This document shows, piece by piece, positions 1 through 5,195 of a DNA stretch of 5,195 nt. Source of the DNA: an uncultured bacterium. Lineage in GTDB: Bacteria > Cyanobacteriota > Vampirovibrionia > Gastranaerophilales > Gastranaerophilaceae. How positions within the stretch are numbered: the stretch's first letter is position 1; every line of letters begins with the position of its first letter. Under the pieces are notes generated by a model. It worked only from the letters and a program-made list of their open reading frames with translations, searched no databases and was not told the origin of the DNA. Where the stretch lies: positions 1 to 5,195 of the forward strand of contig USHE01000121.1 in assembly GCA_900554385.1 (NCBI GenBank). Direction: 5' to 3'. The position numbers and the translations under genes are program-made.

Positions 1-1
1 A

Positions 2-868
2 GCCGGAGTTTTGCCAGGGCTGGTTTTACTTATTGGTATGAGTTTTATGAGCGATACTCCAAGATGGCTTATCAGCAAAAATAAGGATAAAGATGCAGAA
101 AGTGTCTTAAAGAAAATCGAACCGGATGTTGATGTTGAAAATGAAATTCGTGAAATAAAACAGACCTTAAATATGAATGAAAGTAATTCAGGAGCTAAAT
201 TCAAGTTTAAGAAATGGATGATAATGCCATTTGTTGTTGGTATTGGAATAATGTTTGCACAGATTTGTACCGGTATAAATACTATTATATATTACGCTCC
301 TACTATATTTAAAATTGCAGGTTTTGACTCTAATTTGAATGCAATTTATGCAACCACAGGAATAGGCGTTGTAAACTTTTTAATGACAATAGTTGCTATA
401 TTCTTTACGGATAGACTTGGTCGTAAACCTTTGCTATATTTCGGTTTAACGGGAGTAATGCTGAGTCTTGCGGCACTCGGATGTGCATTCGCATTTGAGA
501 GTGTACTTGGCGGCTGGCTAAAAGTGATAGCAGTTGGTAGTCTTGTTACTTATATAATATGTTTTGCAATGAGTCTTGGACCAATTGGTTGGATATTAGT
601 ATCGGAAGTGTTCCCGCTTAAAATTCGTGGTATTGCAATGAGTATTTGTACGGTATCAAACTTTGCTTTTAATTTCTTGGTTGTCGGAAGTTTTCCTGTA
701 CTTATACATAAAATCGGCGGTGCCTATACCTTCTGGGGATTTGCCGTTGTGTCATTACTATGTATTCTTTTTGTTTACTTTTTTGTTCCTGAAACGAAAG
801 GAATTTCATTAGAGCAAATCGAGTCAAATTGGATACGTGGAGTAAAACCGCGAGATTTTGATAAATAA
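2..868 (+). CDS. Sugar-porter MFS permease, C-terminal half (5' truncated)
   Basis: This is the distal part of a 12-helix major facilitator of the sugar porter family (XylE, AraE, GLUT type), an inner-membrane symporter or facilitator for a monosaccharide or polyol. The frame is already open at base 2 and the gene begins outside the window; the TTG at 11 is an internal leucine, not a start. Numbering from that leucine, family signatures appear in order: SDTPRWL at 14-20 (the PESPRWL motif after helix 6), a charged cytoplasmic loop, QICTGIN with IIYYAPTIF at 84-100 (helix 7), DRLGRKPLL (loop 8-9), EVFPLKIRG (loop 10-11) and PETKG near the C terminus. About the first half of a usual 450-480 residue protein is missing from view. 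In the helix 7 motif the second of the two glutamines usual in sugar porters is isoleucine. The substrate cannot be told. No hairpin terminator is visible after the stop. Confidence 0.93.
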   Translation, partial: AGVLPGLVLLIGMSFMSDTPRWLISKNKDKDAESVLKKIEPDVDVENEIREIKQTLNMNESNSGAKFKFKKWMIMPFVVGIGIMFAQICTGINTIIYYAPTIFKIAGFDSNLNAIYATTGIGVVNFLMTIVAIFFTDRLGRKPLLYFGLTGVMLSLAALGCAFAFESVLGGWLKVIAVGSLVTYIICFAMSLGPIGWILVSEVFPLKIRGIAMSICTVSNFAFNFLVVGSFPVLIHKIGGAYTFWGFAVVSLLCILFVYFFVPETKGISLEQIESNWIRGVKPRDFDK

Positions 869-919
869 ATTTGTCTTATTATTTTCTAATATTATTCTTG
901 AATTCTCTTATTTTTAATT

Positions 920-930
920 TTGTTATACAA
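920..930. promoter_or_regulatory. Candidate operator over the regulator's -10 element
   Basis: TTGTTATACAA is an inverted repeat (TTGT and ACAA around three bases) lying exactly on the putative -10 of the regulator gene. Lrp/AsnC proteins commonly bind imperfect AT-rich palindromes and repress their own promoters, so this is a possible autoregulatory site. There is only one copy and the arms are short, so the support is weak. Confidence 0.25.
921..929 (+). promoter_or_regulatory. Putative extended -10 promoter of the Lrp-aminotransferase pair
   Basis: TG-T-TATACA at 921-929 matches an extended -10 element. Transcription would start near 936, leaving a leader of about 23 nt that contains the ribosome binding site of the regulator gene. 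A TTGAAT hexamer at 898-903 is the only -35 candidate, but its 20-nt spacer is too long to be convincing. In AT-rich DNA such matches arise easily by chance. Support is moderate, from position and from the lack of another promoter in the 90-bp gap. Confidence 0.4.
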
Positions 931-958
931 TAATTTCAGTAAACAACTGGAGAAATTT

Positions 959-1441
959 ATGAGAGAAGAATTGCTTGCGATATTGGAAAAGAATAGCAGA
1001 ATTGATTTTAGCGAACTTGCGGTTTTGCTTGGTGTTGAAGAACCTGCGGTACTGGAAGAAATAGAAAAACTTGAAAAAGAAGGGATAATTTGCGGGTATC
1101 ATACTCTTATCAATTGGGAAAAAACATCTATTGAAAAAGTTACCGCACTTATAGAGGTAAAAGTAACCCCGCAGCGCGGACAGGGCTTTGACAGAATTGC
1201 CGAGCGGATTTATAATTACCCTGAAGTAAAGGCTGTTTATCTTATTTCCGGCGGATATGACCTTCTTGTAACTCTTGAAGAAAAAACGTTAAAAGAAATT
1301 GCTAAATTTGTTTCAGATAAGCTTTCTACTCTGGACAGTGTTTTAAGTACAGCAACACACTTTGTTTTGAAAAAATACAAAGACCACGGAACTATTATCA
1401 ATAAGAAATCGGTTGATGAAAGAGAGGTTATTACGCCATGA
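959..1441 (+). CDS. Lrp/AsnC-family transcriptional regulator, AlaR (YugG)-like
   Basis: This is a 160-residue DNA-binding regulator of the feast/famine family. Residues about 1-50 form the N-terminal winged helix-turn-helix (SELAVLLGV, then EEIEKLEKEGII). Residues about 62-140 form the RAM/AsnC effector-binding and oligomerisation domain, with the diagnostic ISGGYDLLV stretch at 96-104. The ATG at 959 was preferred to an upstream TTG at 920 because GGAG at 949-952 sits 6 nt before it and the protein then begins where family members do; the TTG has no such site and falls inside the putative -10. The stop overlaps the next start (ATGA, 1438-1441), so the two genes are translationally coupled. 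The pairing matches alaR-alaT of Bacillus, where the regulator activates the alanine transaminase gene; the same role is inferred here, with alanine or another amino acid as effector. The putative recognition helix is unusually acidic. Confidence 0.9.
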   Translation: MREELLAILEKNSRIDFSELAVLLGVEEPAVLEEIEKLEKEGIICGYHTLINWEKTSIEKVTALIEVKVTPQRGQGFDRIAERIYNYPEVKAVYLISGGYDLLVTLEEKTLKEIAKFVSDKLSTLDSVLSTATHFVLKKYKDHGTIINKKSVDEREVITP

Positions 1442-2601
1442 GGAATTTCCTTTCTGAAAAAGTAACAGCAATAAAACCTTCGGGAATTAGAAAATTTTTT
1501 GATATTGTAAGTGATATGAAAGATGCAATTTCGTTGGGTGTTGGTGAACCTGATTTTGATACCCCGTGGCATATTAGAGATGAAGGAATATATGCTCTTG
1601 AAAAGGGAAGAACATTCTACACATCTAATGCAGGCTTAAGAGATTTGCGACAAGAAATTTCGGCATACATACAGAGAACTCAGGGAATTCATTATAATCC
1701 TGATAATGAAATTCTTGTGACTGTAGGCGGGTCAGAGGCTATTGATATAGGGTTGCGTGCTGTAATTAATGCGGGAGATGAGGTTATAATACCACAGCCC
1801 TCGTACGTTTCTTATGAACCTTGTGCCGTACTTGCAGGTGCAAAACCTGTTATTATTGACCTAAAAGCAGAAAATGAATTCAGATTGCAGCCGCAAGAAT
1901 TGCTAAATGCAATTACGGAGAAAACAAAAGTTTTGATTTTGCCATATCCGAATAATCCGACAGGTGCGATAATGGAAAGAGAGGATTTAGAAAAAATTGC
2001 CAAGATAGCAATTGATAAAGATATTCTTGTAATGTCGGATGAGATATATTCTGCATTAACCTATAAAGATAAACATATATCTATTGTCTCTATCGAGGGA
2101 ATGAAAGAACGAACCATTCTTATAAACGGATTTTCAAAGGCTTATGCAATGACGGGCTGGAGGCTGGGTTATTCGTGCGCACCCAAAGATATAACTGCGC
2201 AGATGACAAAAATTCACCAGTTTGCGATAATGTGTGCGCCTACAACAAGTCAATATGCTGCGGTGAGTGCATTAAAAAATGGCGATGCCGATGTTGAAGA
2301 AATGCGAAAATCGTATAATCAAAGAAGACGTTTTTTGATGAACGCTTTTAATAAAATGGGGCTGGAATGTTTTGAACCGTACGGGGCATTTTATGTTTTT
2401 CCGTGTATAAAGGAGTTCAATATGACCAGTGAAGAATTTGCGACTAAGCTTCTTATGGAAGAAAAAGTTGCTGTAGTTCCCGGAACAGCTTTTGGGGCTT
2501 GCGGGGAAGGGTATTTGCGAATTTCTTACGCATACTCTTTGGAAAACTTAAAGGAAGCCGTAGGCAGAATTGAAAATTTTATAAAAAAGCTAAGGAAATA
2601 A
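1438..2601 (+). CDS. Class I/II PLP-dependent aminotransferase, AlaT/PatA-like
   Basis: This is a 387-residue cytoplasmic fold-type I aminotransferase of the subgroup I-gamma kind, of normal full length. Visible motifs: the N-terminal substrate region ISLGVGEPDF (31-40); Tyr61 in YTSNAGL; PNNPTG at 171-176, with Asn173 facing the cofactor; SDEIY at 200-204, with Asp201 pairing to the pyridine nitrogen and Tyr204 to the cofactor oxygen; GFSKAYAMTGWRLGY at 231-245, with Lys234 as the Schiff-base lysine; and Arg361 in YLRISY, which holds the substrate carboxylate. All catalytic residues are present, so the enzyme should be active. Members of this subgroup act on alanine, aspartate, aromatic or N-acetyl-diaminopimelate-type substrates, and sequence alone does not settle which. 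The adjoining AlaR-like regulator favours alanine/2-oxoglutarate. The ATG overlaps the regulator's stop; GAGG at 1424-1427 lies 10 nt upstream, inside the regulator gene. The last 12 bases overlap the convergent VWA gene, with no room for a terminator. Confidence 0.93.
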   Translation: MRNFLSEKVTAIKPSGIRKFFDIVSDMKDAISLGVGEPDFDTPWHIRDEGIYALEKGRTFYTSNAGLRDLRQEISAYIQRTQGIHYNPDNEILVTVGGSEAIDIGLRAVINAGDEVIIPQPSYVSYEPCAVLAGAKPVIIDLKAENEFRLQPQELLNAITEKTKVLILPYPNNPTGAIMEREDLEKIAKIAIDKDILVMSDEIYSALTYKDKHISIVSIEGMKERTILINGFSKAYAMTGWRLGYSCAPKDITAQMTKIHQFAIMCAPTTSQYAAVSALKNGDADVEEMRKSYNQRRRFLMNAFNKMGLECFEPYGAFYVFPCIKEFNMTSEEFATKLLMEEKVAVVPGTAFGACGEGYLRISYAYSLENLKEAVGRIENFIKKLRK

Positions 2602-3318
2602 ATCTTCCTGCAAAGGCATAAACTGGTAGTGAATTTGTTTTTTAGCAGGTTGTTTGTTTTCTGTATAATTTTGCTTTGATTTAATTATTTCTTTAAAAGC
2701 ATTAGTAAAAGATTCTTTTGAAGTTACAGAATAGAATGTTCCATTAGTTGCATCGGAAAGACATTTCAATCTATCATTATTGCCAATCAGTATAACATCA
2801 ATAATAATATCTTTTCTGACTTTACTTAACTTTTTTATATACTCACAAGGATTTCCTCCACAGGTGTCTGAACCATCAGTGATAAGAATAATCTTTTTTT
2901 TCAGCTGTGAATGGAAGAAATCGTTATTAACAGTTTCTTCCAGTGTTTTTTTTATAGGGGTTCGTCCGTAGGGGGTTGCAGCGTCTAATCCTTCAATAAT
3001 TTTTGCGGTATTACGGTATTTTGGTTTGCTGTGAAGGTTTGAGCCACAATGACCTCCGAAGGTGCGCAGTCCCAGCTCAGTATGCTGAGATATTTCTGGT
3101 AAAAGCGACTTTGCTGTATCTTTAGCCATTTCAATGCCTGAAGACATTGAATCGGAAGTATCAAGCAAAATCATAACAATCTTTCTATGATTGTAATAAT
3201 CTGAATAATCAATTTTTGTGAAATTTACGGGTTGTCTGTCAAAGGCTTGAACTGTTAAGCACGCTCCAAATAATATAAACACATTAAATAAGATAAAAAT
3301 TTTTACCAAGTTTTGCAT
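2590..3318 (-). CDS. Exported VWA-domain protein, copy 1
   Basis: A 242-residue protein whose function I do not recognise. Residues 1-25 look like a signal peptide (Lys6, a hydrophobic core, then VQA with cleavage before FDRQ). A cysteine at 20 after FGA is a poor lipobox, so a lipoprotein is less likely. Residues about 47-213 form a von Willebrand A domain with a complete metal (MIDAS) site: DTSDS at 53-57, Thr120 in GRTPI, and Asp148 in ITDG. It carries signatures of a bacterial secreted VWA family: RTFGGHCGS, TDGSDTCGGNPCE and LKCLSDATNG. The mature chain has four cysteines (91, 153, 158, 186). A Lys/Asn/Gln-rich linker leads to HYQF at 230-233 and nine more residues. The gene lies 38 bp behind a paralogue, so the two may be co-transcribed, but it also has its own promoter. 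No Shine-Dalgarno is present. A metal-dependent ligand-binding or adhesion role outside the cytoplasm is inferred. Confidence 0.9.
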   Translation of the reverse strand: MQNLVKIFILFNVFILFGACLTVQAFDRQPVNFTKIDYSDYYNHRKIVMILLDTSDSMSSGIEMAKDTAKSLLPEISQHTELGLRTFGGHCGSNLHSKPKYRNTAKIIEGLDAATPYGRTPIKKTLEETVNNDFFHSQLKKKIILITDGSDTCGGNPCEYIKKLSKVRKDIIIDVILIGNNDRLKCLSDATNGTFYSVTSKESFTNAFKEIIKSKQNYTENKQPAKKQIHYQFMPLQEDLFP

Positions 3319-3321
3319 ATA

Positions 3322-3342
3322 ATCATTATATCAAATTATGAT
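3322..3342. promoter_or_regulatory. Imperfect 21-bp palindrome over the VWA copy 1 promoter
   Basis: Bases 3322-3342 form an imperfect dyad in which 8 of 10 base pairs match around a central base; the outer arms are ATCAT and ATGAT. It covers the -10 and most of the spacer of the promoter just described, which is where a repressor operator would sit. AT-rich DNA produces such dyads by chance, so this is only a candidate binding site. Confidence 0.28.
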
Positions 3343-3353
3343 AAACTTTTCAA
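3325..3353 (-). promoter_or_regulatory. Sigma70-type promoter of VWA copy 1, predicting a leaderless mRNA
   Basis: Read on the - strand, TTGAAA (bases 3348-3353) is followed by exactly 17 nt and then a perfect TATAAT (3325-3330). Six bases separate the -10 from the ATG at 3318, so the expected transcription start falls on the A of the start codon. The -35 lies only three bases beyond the stop codon of the upstream VWA gene. The hexamer match and spacing are strong for a σ70 promoter, though the region is AT-rich. Confidence 0.65.
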
Positions 3354-3356
3354 TAT

Positions 3357-4130
3357 TTACTGAATGAATTGATAATGTACAGAATTTCCGTTTGTATTTG
3401 TTGGCTTATGTGAGTTATCAGGCTGTGTTCCGAAACTTGCTCCCATAGCATTGCCAAAATCGTTATCAGTGCCTATTTTATAGTATTTTCCCCCAGTGGT
3501 AGAGGATAAACATCTGAGATTATCTGAGCCATTTACTATAATGACGTCAATTACGATATCAGAACGGGTTTCCATAATTTTTCTTGCAAAGGCACAAGGA
3601 TCTCTATGGCAGGTTTCTTCTCCATCAGTTACAAGAACAATTTTCTTTTTAACAGTTTTAGGGAAAGCTGAAAAATCCTGATAAACTGTTTTTTCAAGAG
3701 CATAAGTCAGCGGTGTTGCTGAGCCGATTTTTGATGAGTATAATCCCGCAATTACAGAGGATGAATTTGAGGTTCTGGGGAATGATACCAGTTTTGTTGC
3801 TTTACACGCATTAAACAAATCTACCGCAAAAAAATCTCCTGAGCTTTGTCCAAAAACTCTTAAGCCTACATTTGTGTTAGAGGATACTTTCGGGATAATG
3901 GTTTGCAGAGTAGTTTTGGCAAGCCCAATCCAGTGTTCCATACTTGATGAATAATCCACAACGAGTTCTATAACATCTCCTTTTTGTCCGATTTGAGATT
4001 GAACAAGAGTACTCTGCTTGTATACAGTCGGTGTGTACACATTGTATTTTTTAGACTTTGATACAGCCGGAAGTACGCATAATCCAAAAACTGAAAAAAT
4101 AATAAAACTTTTTATTATAAATTTATTCAT
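3357..4130 (-). CDS. Exported VWA-domain protein, copy 2
   Basis: A 257-residue paralogue of the neighbouring VWA protein; specific function not recognised. Residues 1 to about 24 are a signal peptide (Lys3 and Lys7, hydrophobic core, LPAVS then KSKK). The VWA domain runs from about 53 to 232 with all metal-site residues: DYSSS at 59-63, Thr139 in SATPL, and Asp169 in VTDG. Family signatures include LRVFGQ, TDGEETCHRDPC and LRCLSSTTGGKYY; the last is closer to the common form of this bacterial VWA family than in copy 1. The mature chain has four cysteines (109, 174, 179, 207) at places matching copy 1. A Ser/Asn/Thr/Gly-rich linker ends in VHYQFIQ, so the His-Tyr-Gln-Phe motif lies two residues from the C terminus. 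The ATG follows a leader of about 33 nt without a clear Shine-Dalgarno (only AAAAAGA directly against the start). It is the first gene of the - strand pair and is divergent from the gene at 4216. Confidence 0.9.
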   Translation of the reverse strand: MNKFIIKSFIIFSVFGLCVLPAVSKSKKYNVYTPTVYKQSTLVQSQIGQKGDVIELVVDYSSSMEHWIGLAKTTLQTIIPKVSSNTNVGLRVFGQSSGDFFAVDLFNACKATKLVSFPRTSNSSSVIAGLYSSKIGSATPLTYALEKTVYQDFSAFPKTVKKKIVLVTDGEETCHRDPCAFARKIMETRSDIVIDVIIVNGSDNLRCLSSTTGGKYYKIGTDNDFGNAMGASFGTQPDNSHKPTNTNGNSVHYQFIQ

Positions 4131-4169
4131 TCTTTTTAAATTATATATTTATTGCTTAATAAATGCAAA

Positions 4170-4198
4170 TTTATATTTACAAATATACGGGTTATCAA
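4170..4198 (-). promoter_or_regulatory. Sigma70-type promoter of the VWA gene pair
   Basis: On the - strand, TTGATA (bases 4193-4198), a 17-nt spacer and TATAAA (4170-4175) make a near-consensus promoter. The predicted start is near 4163, giving a leader of about 33 nt before the VWA copy 2 ATG. It occupies nearly the same bases as the opposing promoter at 4176-4205. Confidence 0.65.
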
Positions 4199-4205
4199 GT
4201 ATAAT
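4176..4205 (+). promoter_or_regulatory. Sigma70-type promoter of the exported-protein gene
   Basis: TTTACA (4176-4181), an 18-nt spacer and a perfect TATAAT (4200-4205) lead into the gene starting at 4216. Initiation at the usual distance would fall near 4212, leaving a leader of about four bases. Its -35 directly abuts the -10 of the opposing promoter, and its -10 lies one base from the opposing -35. Confidence 0.65.
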
Positions 4206-4215
4206 ACAGTGTAAT

Positions 4216-5195
4216 ATGAGAAAGATATTATGTGTATTTTTAATATTTTTATTAAATGCAAATCTGGTACTTGCCGAAGAATACGCACGTTTGTATAATG
4301 TCAGGAATATAGATATTACCCAAGCTGAAAAGCTGATAAAACCTCTGATTAATATTCCGGGATTTTCGTTGACAGAAAAAAATAATTTTTATGTTCTTGA
4401 AAATCCTGCAACTAATATCTATCACGTGGTGGTGTTAAAATCCAACCTTAGCGACTGCTATTATTACTATCTTTCAAATGAAAATTATGATTTGAATAAG
4501 CGGATTTTGGAAAGTTTTGAAAGCCGTGATTATGACACAAAAAGAATACGAAATTCTGCATTCTTAAAACTGTTCCATAGTGAATCTTCCGAGTATTTGC
4601 AAAATAATCCGCACGGAATCAAGGCAGTTGCGGGCGGAACTCAAATGAAAATACCTTCTGAGTATGATTTTAGTGATGAAGCTCAGGCACAATTTGATAA
4701 TAAAACCTCTGCTTATACTCCGCAAATACCACTTACGCTTCCGCAAGAACCTGTAATTTATCTTGAAAAACCGAATGTTTTAACTGGTTCTGTAGTACAT
4801 ATTGAAGCTGGTGAGCAATTTCCAGTTGTGTTGTCCTCAACGATAAGTTCAGATAGTATTACAAACAACGACAGAATTTCGGCACAACTAGAATCCGATT
4901 GGGTCGTTAATGGGATAAAAATAGCTCCTAAAGGCAGTATTTTGAACGGAAGCGTAACCGATTCACGCCCTGCGCAATTTGCCCTCGGAGATGGACGTAT
5001 CGGGATGACCTTTGATCAGATATTAACACCTGACGGAAAAGTTATTCATCTCACAACAAATGAAGTGAGAGTAATCGGGGATTCTCCACGCGCATTAAGA
5101 ATAGCCGGACGTACAGCCGGCGGAGCTTTAGGCGGGCTTCTTCTCGGGGCTTTGTTCTTAATCGGCGGGGCTGATCCTGCTCAGGCATTAATAAG
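4216..5195 (+). CDS. Exported envelope protein, secretin-N-like and TrbI/VirB10-like segments (3' truncated)
   Basis: The frame stays open from the ATG at 4216 to the window edge (326 codons) and continues beyond. Residues 1-20 are a clear signal peptide (MRK, hydrophobic core, VLA then EEY), which supports this start even though no ribosome binding site precedes it. Residues about 24-74 (YNVRNIDITQAEKLIKPLI, then FYVLENP) read like the small alpha/beta N domains of secretins. Residues about 75-175 are polar and unrecognised. Residues about 188-288 look beta-rich, with SVVHIEAGEQFPVVLSSTI, IKIAPKGSILNGSV and GDGRIGMTFDQILTPDGK. This order (GT.ipv.l...i, then PkGs.l.G, then GR.....d.i..PdG) is like that of TrbI/VirB10 C-terminal domains and related periplasmic proteins. 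A glycine-rich hydrophobic stretch (about 297-318, GGALGGLLLGALFLIGG) follows, perhaps a membrane hairpin or glycine zipper. Both resemblances are by eye. An envelope-spanning or pore-associated role is inferred. Confidence 0.85.
   Translation, partial: MRKILCVFLIFLLNANLVLAEEYARLYNVRNIDITQAEKLIKPLINIPGFSLTEKNNFYVLENPATNIYHVVVLKSNLSDCYYYYLSNENYDLNKRILESFESRDYDTKRIRNSAFLKLFHSESSEYLQNNPHGIKAVAGGTQMKIPSEYDFSDEAQAQFDNKTSAYTPQIPLTLPQEPVIYLEKPNVLTGSVVHIEAGEQFPVVLSSTISSDSITNNDRISAQLESDWVVNGIKIAPKGSILNGSVTDSRPAQFALGDGRIGMTFDQILTPDGKVIHLTTNEVRVIGDSPRALRIAGRTAGGALGGLLLGALFLIGGADPAQALI

Noticed and set aside
11..13. TTG as the start codon of the MFS gene
   Set aside because: The frame is open to base 2 and encodes residues typical of the end of helix 6; half of the expected protein is missing upstream, so the gene is truncated by the window edge.
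920..958. Upstream TTG start adding 13 residues to the Lrp-type regulator
   Set aside because: It lies inside the putative -10 element and has no ribosome binding site, whereas the ATG at 959 has GGAG six bases upstream.
1237..1572. Open frame on the - strand across the regulator-aminotransferase junction
   Set aside because: It lies wholly within two well-supported + strand genes and its translation shows no recognisable domain.
2607..2649. CCTGC...GCAGG pair as a terminator after the aminotransferase
   Set aside because: The arms are five bases with a loop of over thirty, inside the VWA coding sequence; not a credible intrinsic terminator.
2780..2971. Short + strand open frame antisense to VWA copy 1
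   Set aside because: It is a shadow of the VWA coding sequence, which carries clear conserved motifs; no ribosome binding site was seen.
3300..3318. Lipoprotein signal in VWA copy 1 (Cys20)
   Set aside because: The residues before the cysteine (LFGA) do not fit the lipobox well, and a better signal peptidase I site (VQA before FDRQ) follows.
3496..3681. Short + strand open frame antisense to VWA copy 2
   Set aside because: It mirrors the other VWA shadow at the equivalent domain position, as expected from coding bias rather than a gene.
4151..4170. TTGC...GCAA inverted repeat in the VWA copy 2 leader
   Set aside because: Only four pairs around a nine-base loop in AT-rich DNA; indistinguishable from chance.
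4564..4746. Short - strand open frame of 60 codons
   Set aside because: It is antisense to the exported-protein gene, which has a signal peptide and a long uninterrupted frame; its own translation looks like noise.

Overview
This AT-rich window carries six genes, two of them cut by its edges, and no RNA gene, mobile element or CRISPR array that I can see. Promoters are of the TTGACA/TATAAT type. Four genes suggest an envelope with an outer membrane or at least an exported compartment: two exported von Willebrand factor A (VWA) proteins with paired cysteines, a periplasm-type protein with a glycine-rich membrane segment, and a sugar-porter permease. A low-GC, diderm, gut-associated lineage such as Gastranaerophilales/Melainabacteria would fit. 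This is an impression from gene style, not a demonstrated assignment; a Firmicutes relative cannot be excluded, because the Lrp-aminotransferase pair is typical there.

Left part (2-2601, + strand): the C-terminal half of a sugar-porter MFS permease is followed, after about 90 bp with a putative promoter, by a translationally coupled pair: an Lrp/AsnC-family regulator and a class I/II PLP-dependent aminotransferase that overlap by ATGA. The pair resembles the alaR-alaT (yugG-yugH) arrangement of Bacillus, so local control of alanine or related amino acid transamination is the natural reading.

Middle part (2590-4130, - strand): two tandem, diverged paralogues encode exported VWA proteins. Each has a signal peptide, a complete MIDAS metal site, four cysteines at matching places, a hydrophilic linker and a C-terminal His-Tyr-Gln-Phe motif. 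The downstream copy overlaps the aminotransferase tail to tail by 12 bp. It also has its own consensus-like promoter, placed so that transcription should begin on the A of its ATG.

Right part (4131-5195): an 85-bp divergent intergenic region holds two face-to-face promoters that interlock almost completely. One drives the VWA pair. The other drives a + strand gene for an exported protein with an N-terminal segment reminiscent of secretin N domains, a beta-rich domain reminiscent of TrbI/VirB10-type proteins, and a glycine-rich hydrophobic segment where the window ends. The shared control region suggests that the VWA proteins and this envelope protein are co-regulated or mutually exclusive. 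I infer a cell-surface or periplasmic module; its function is unknown.
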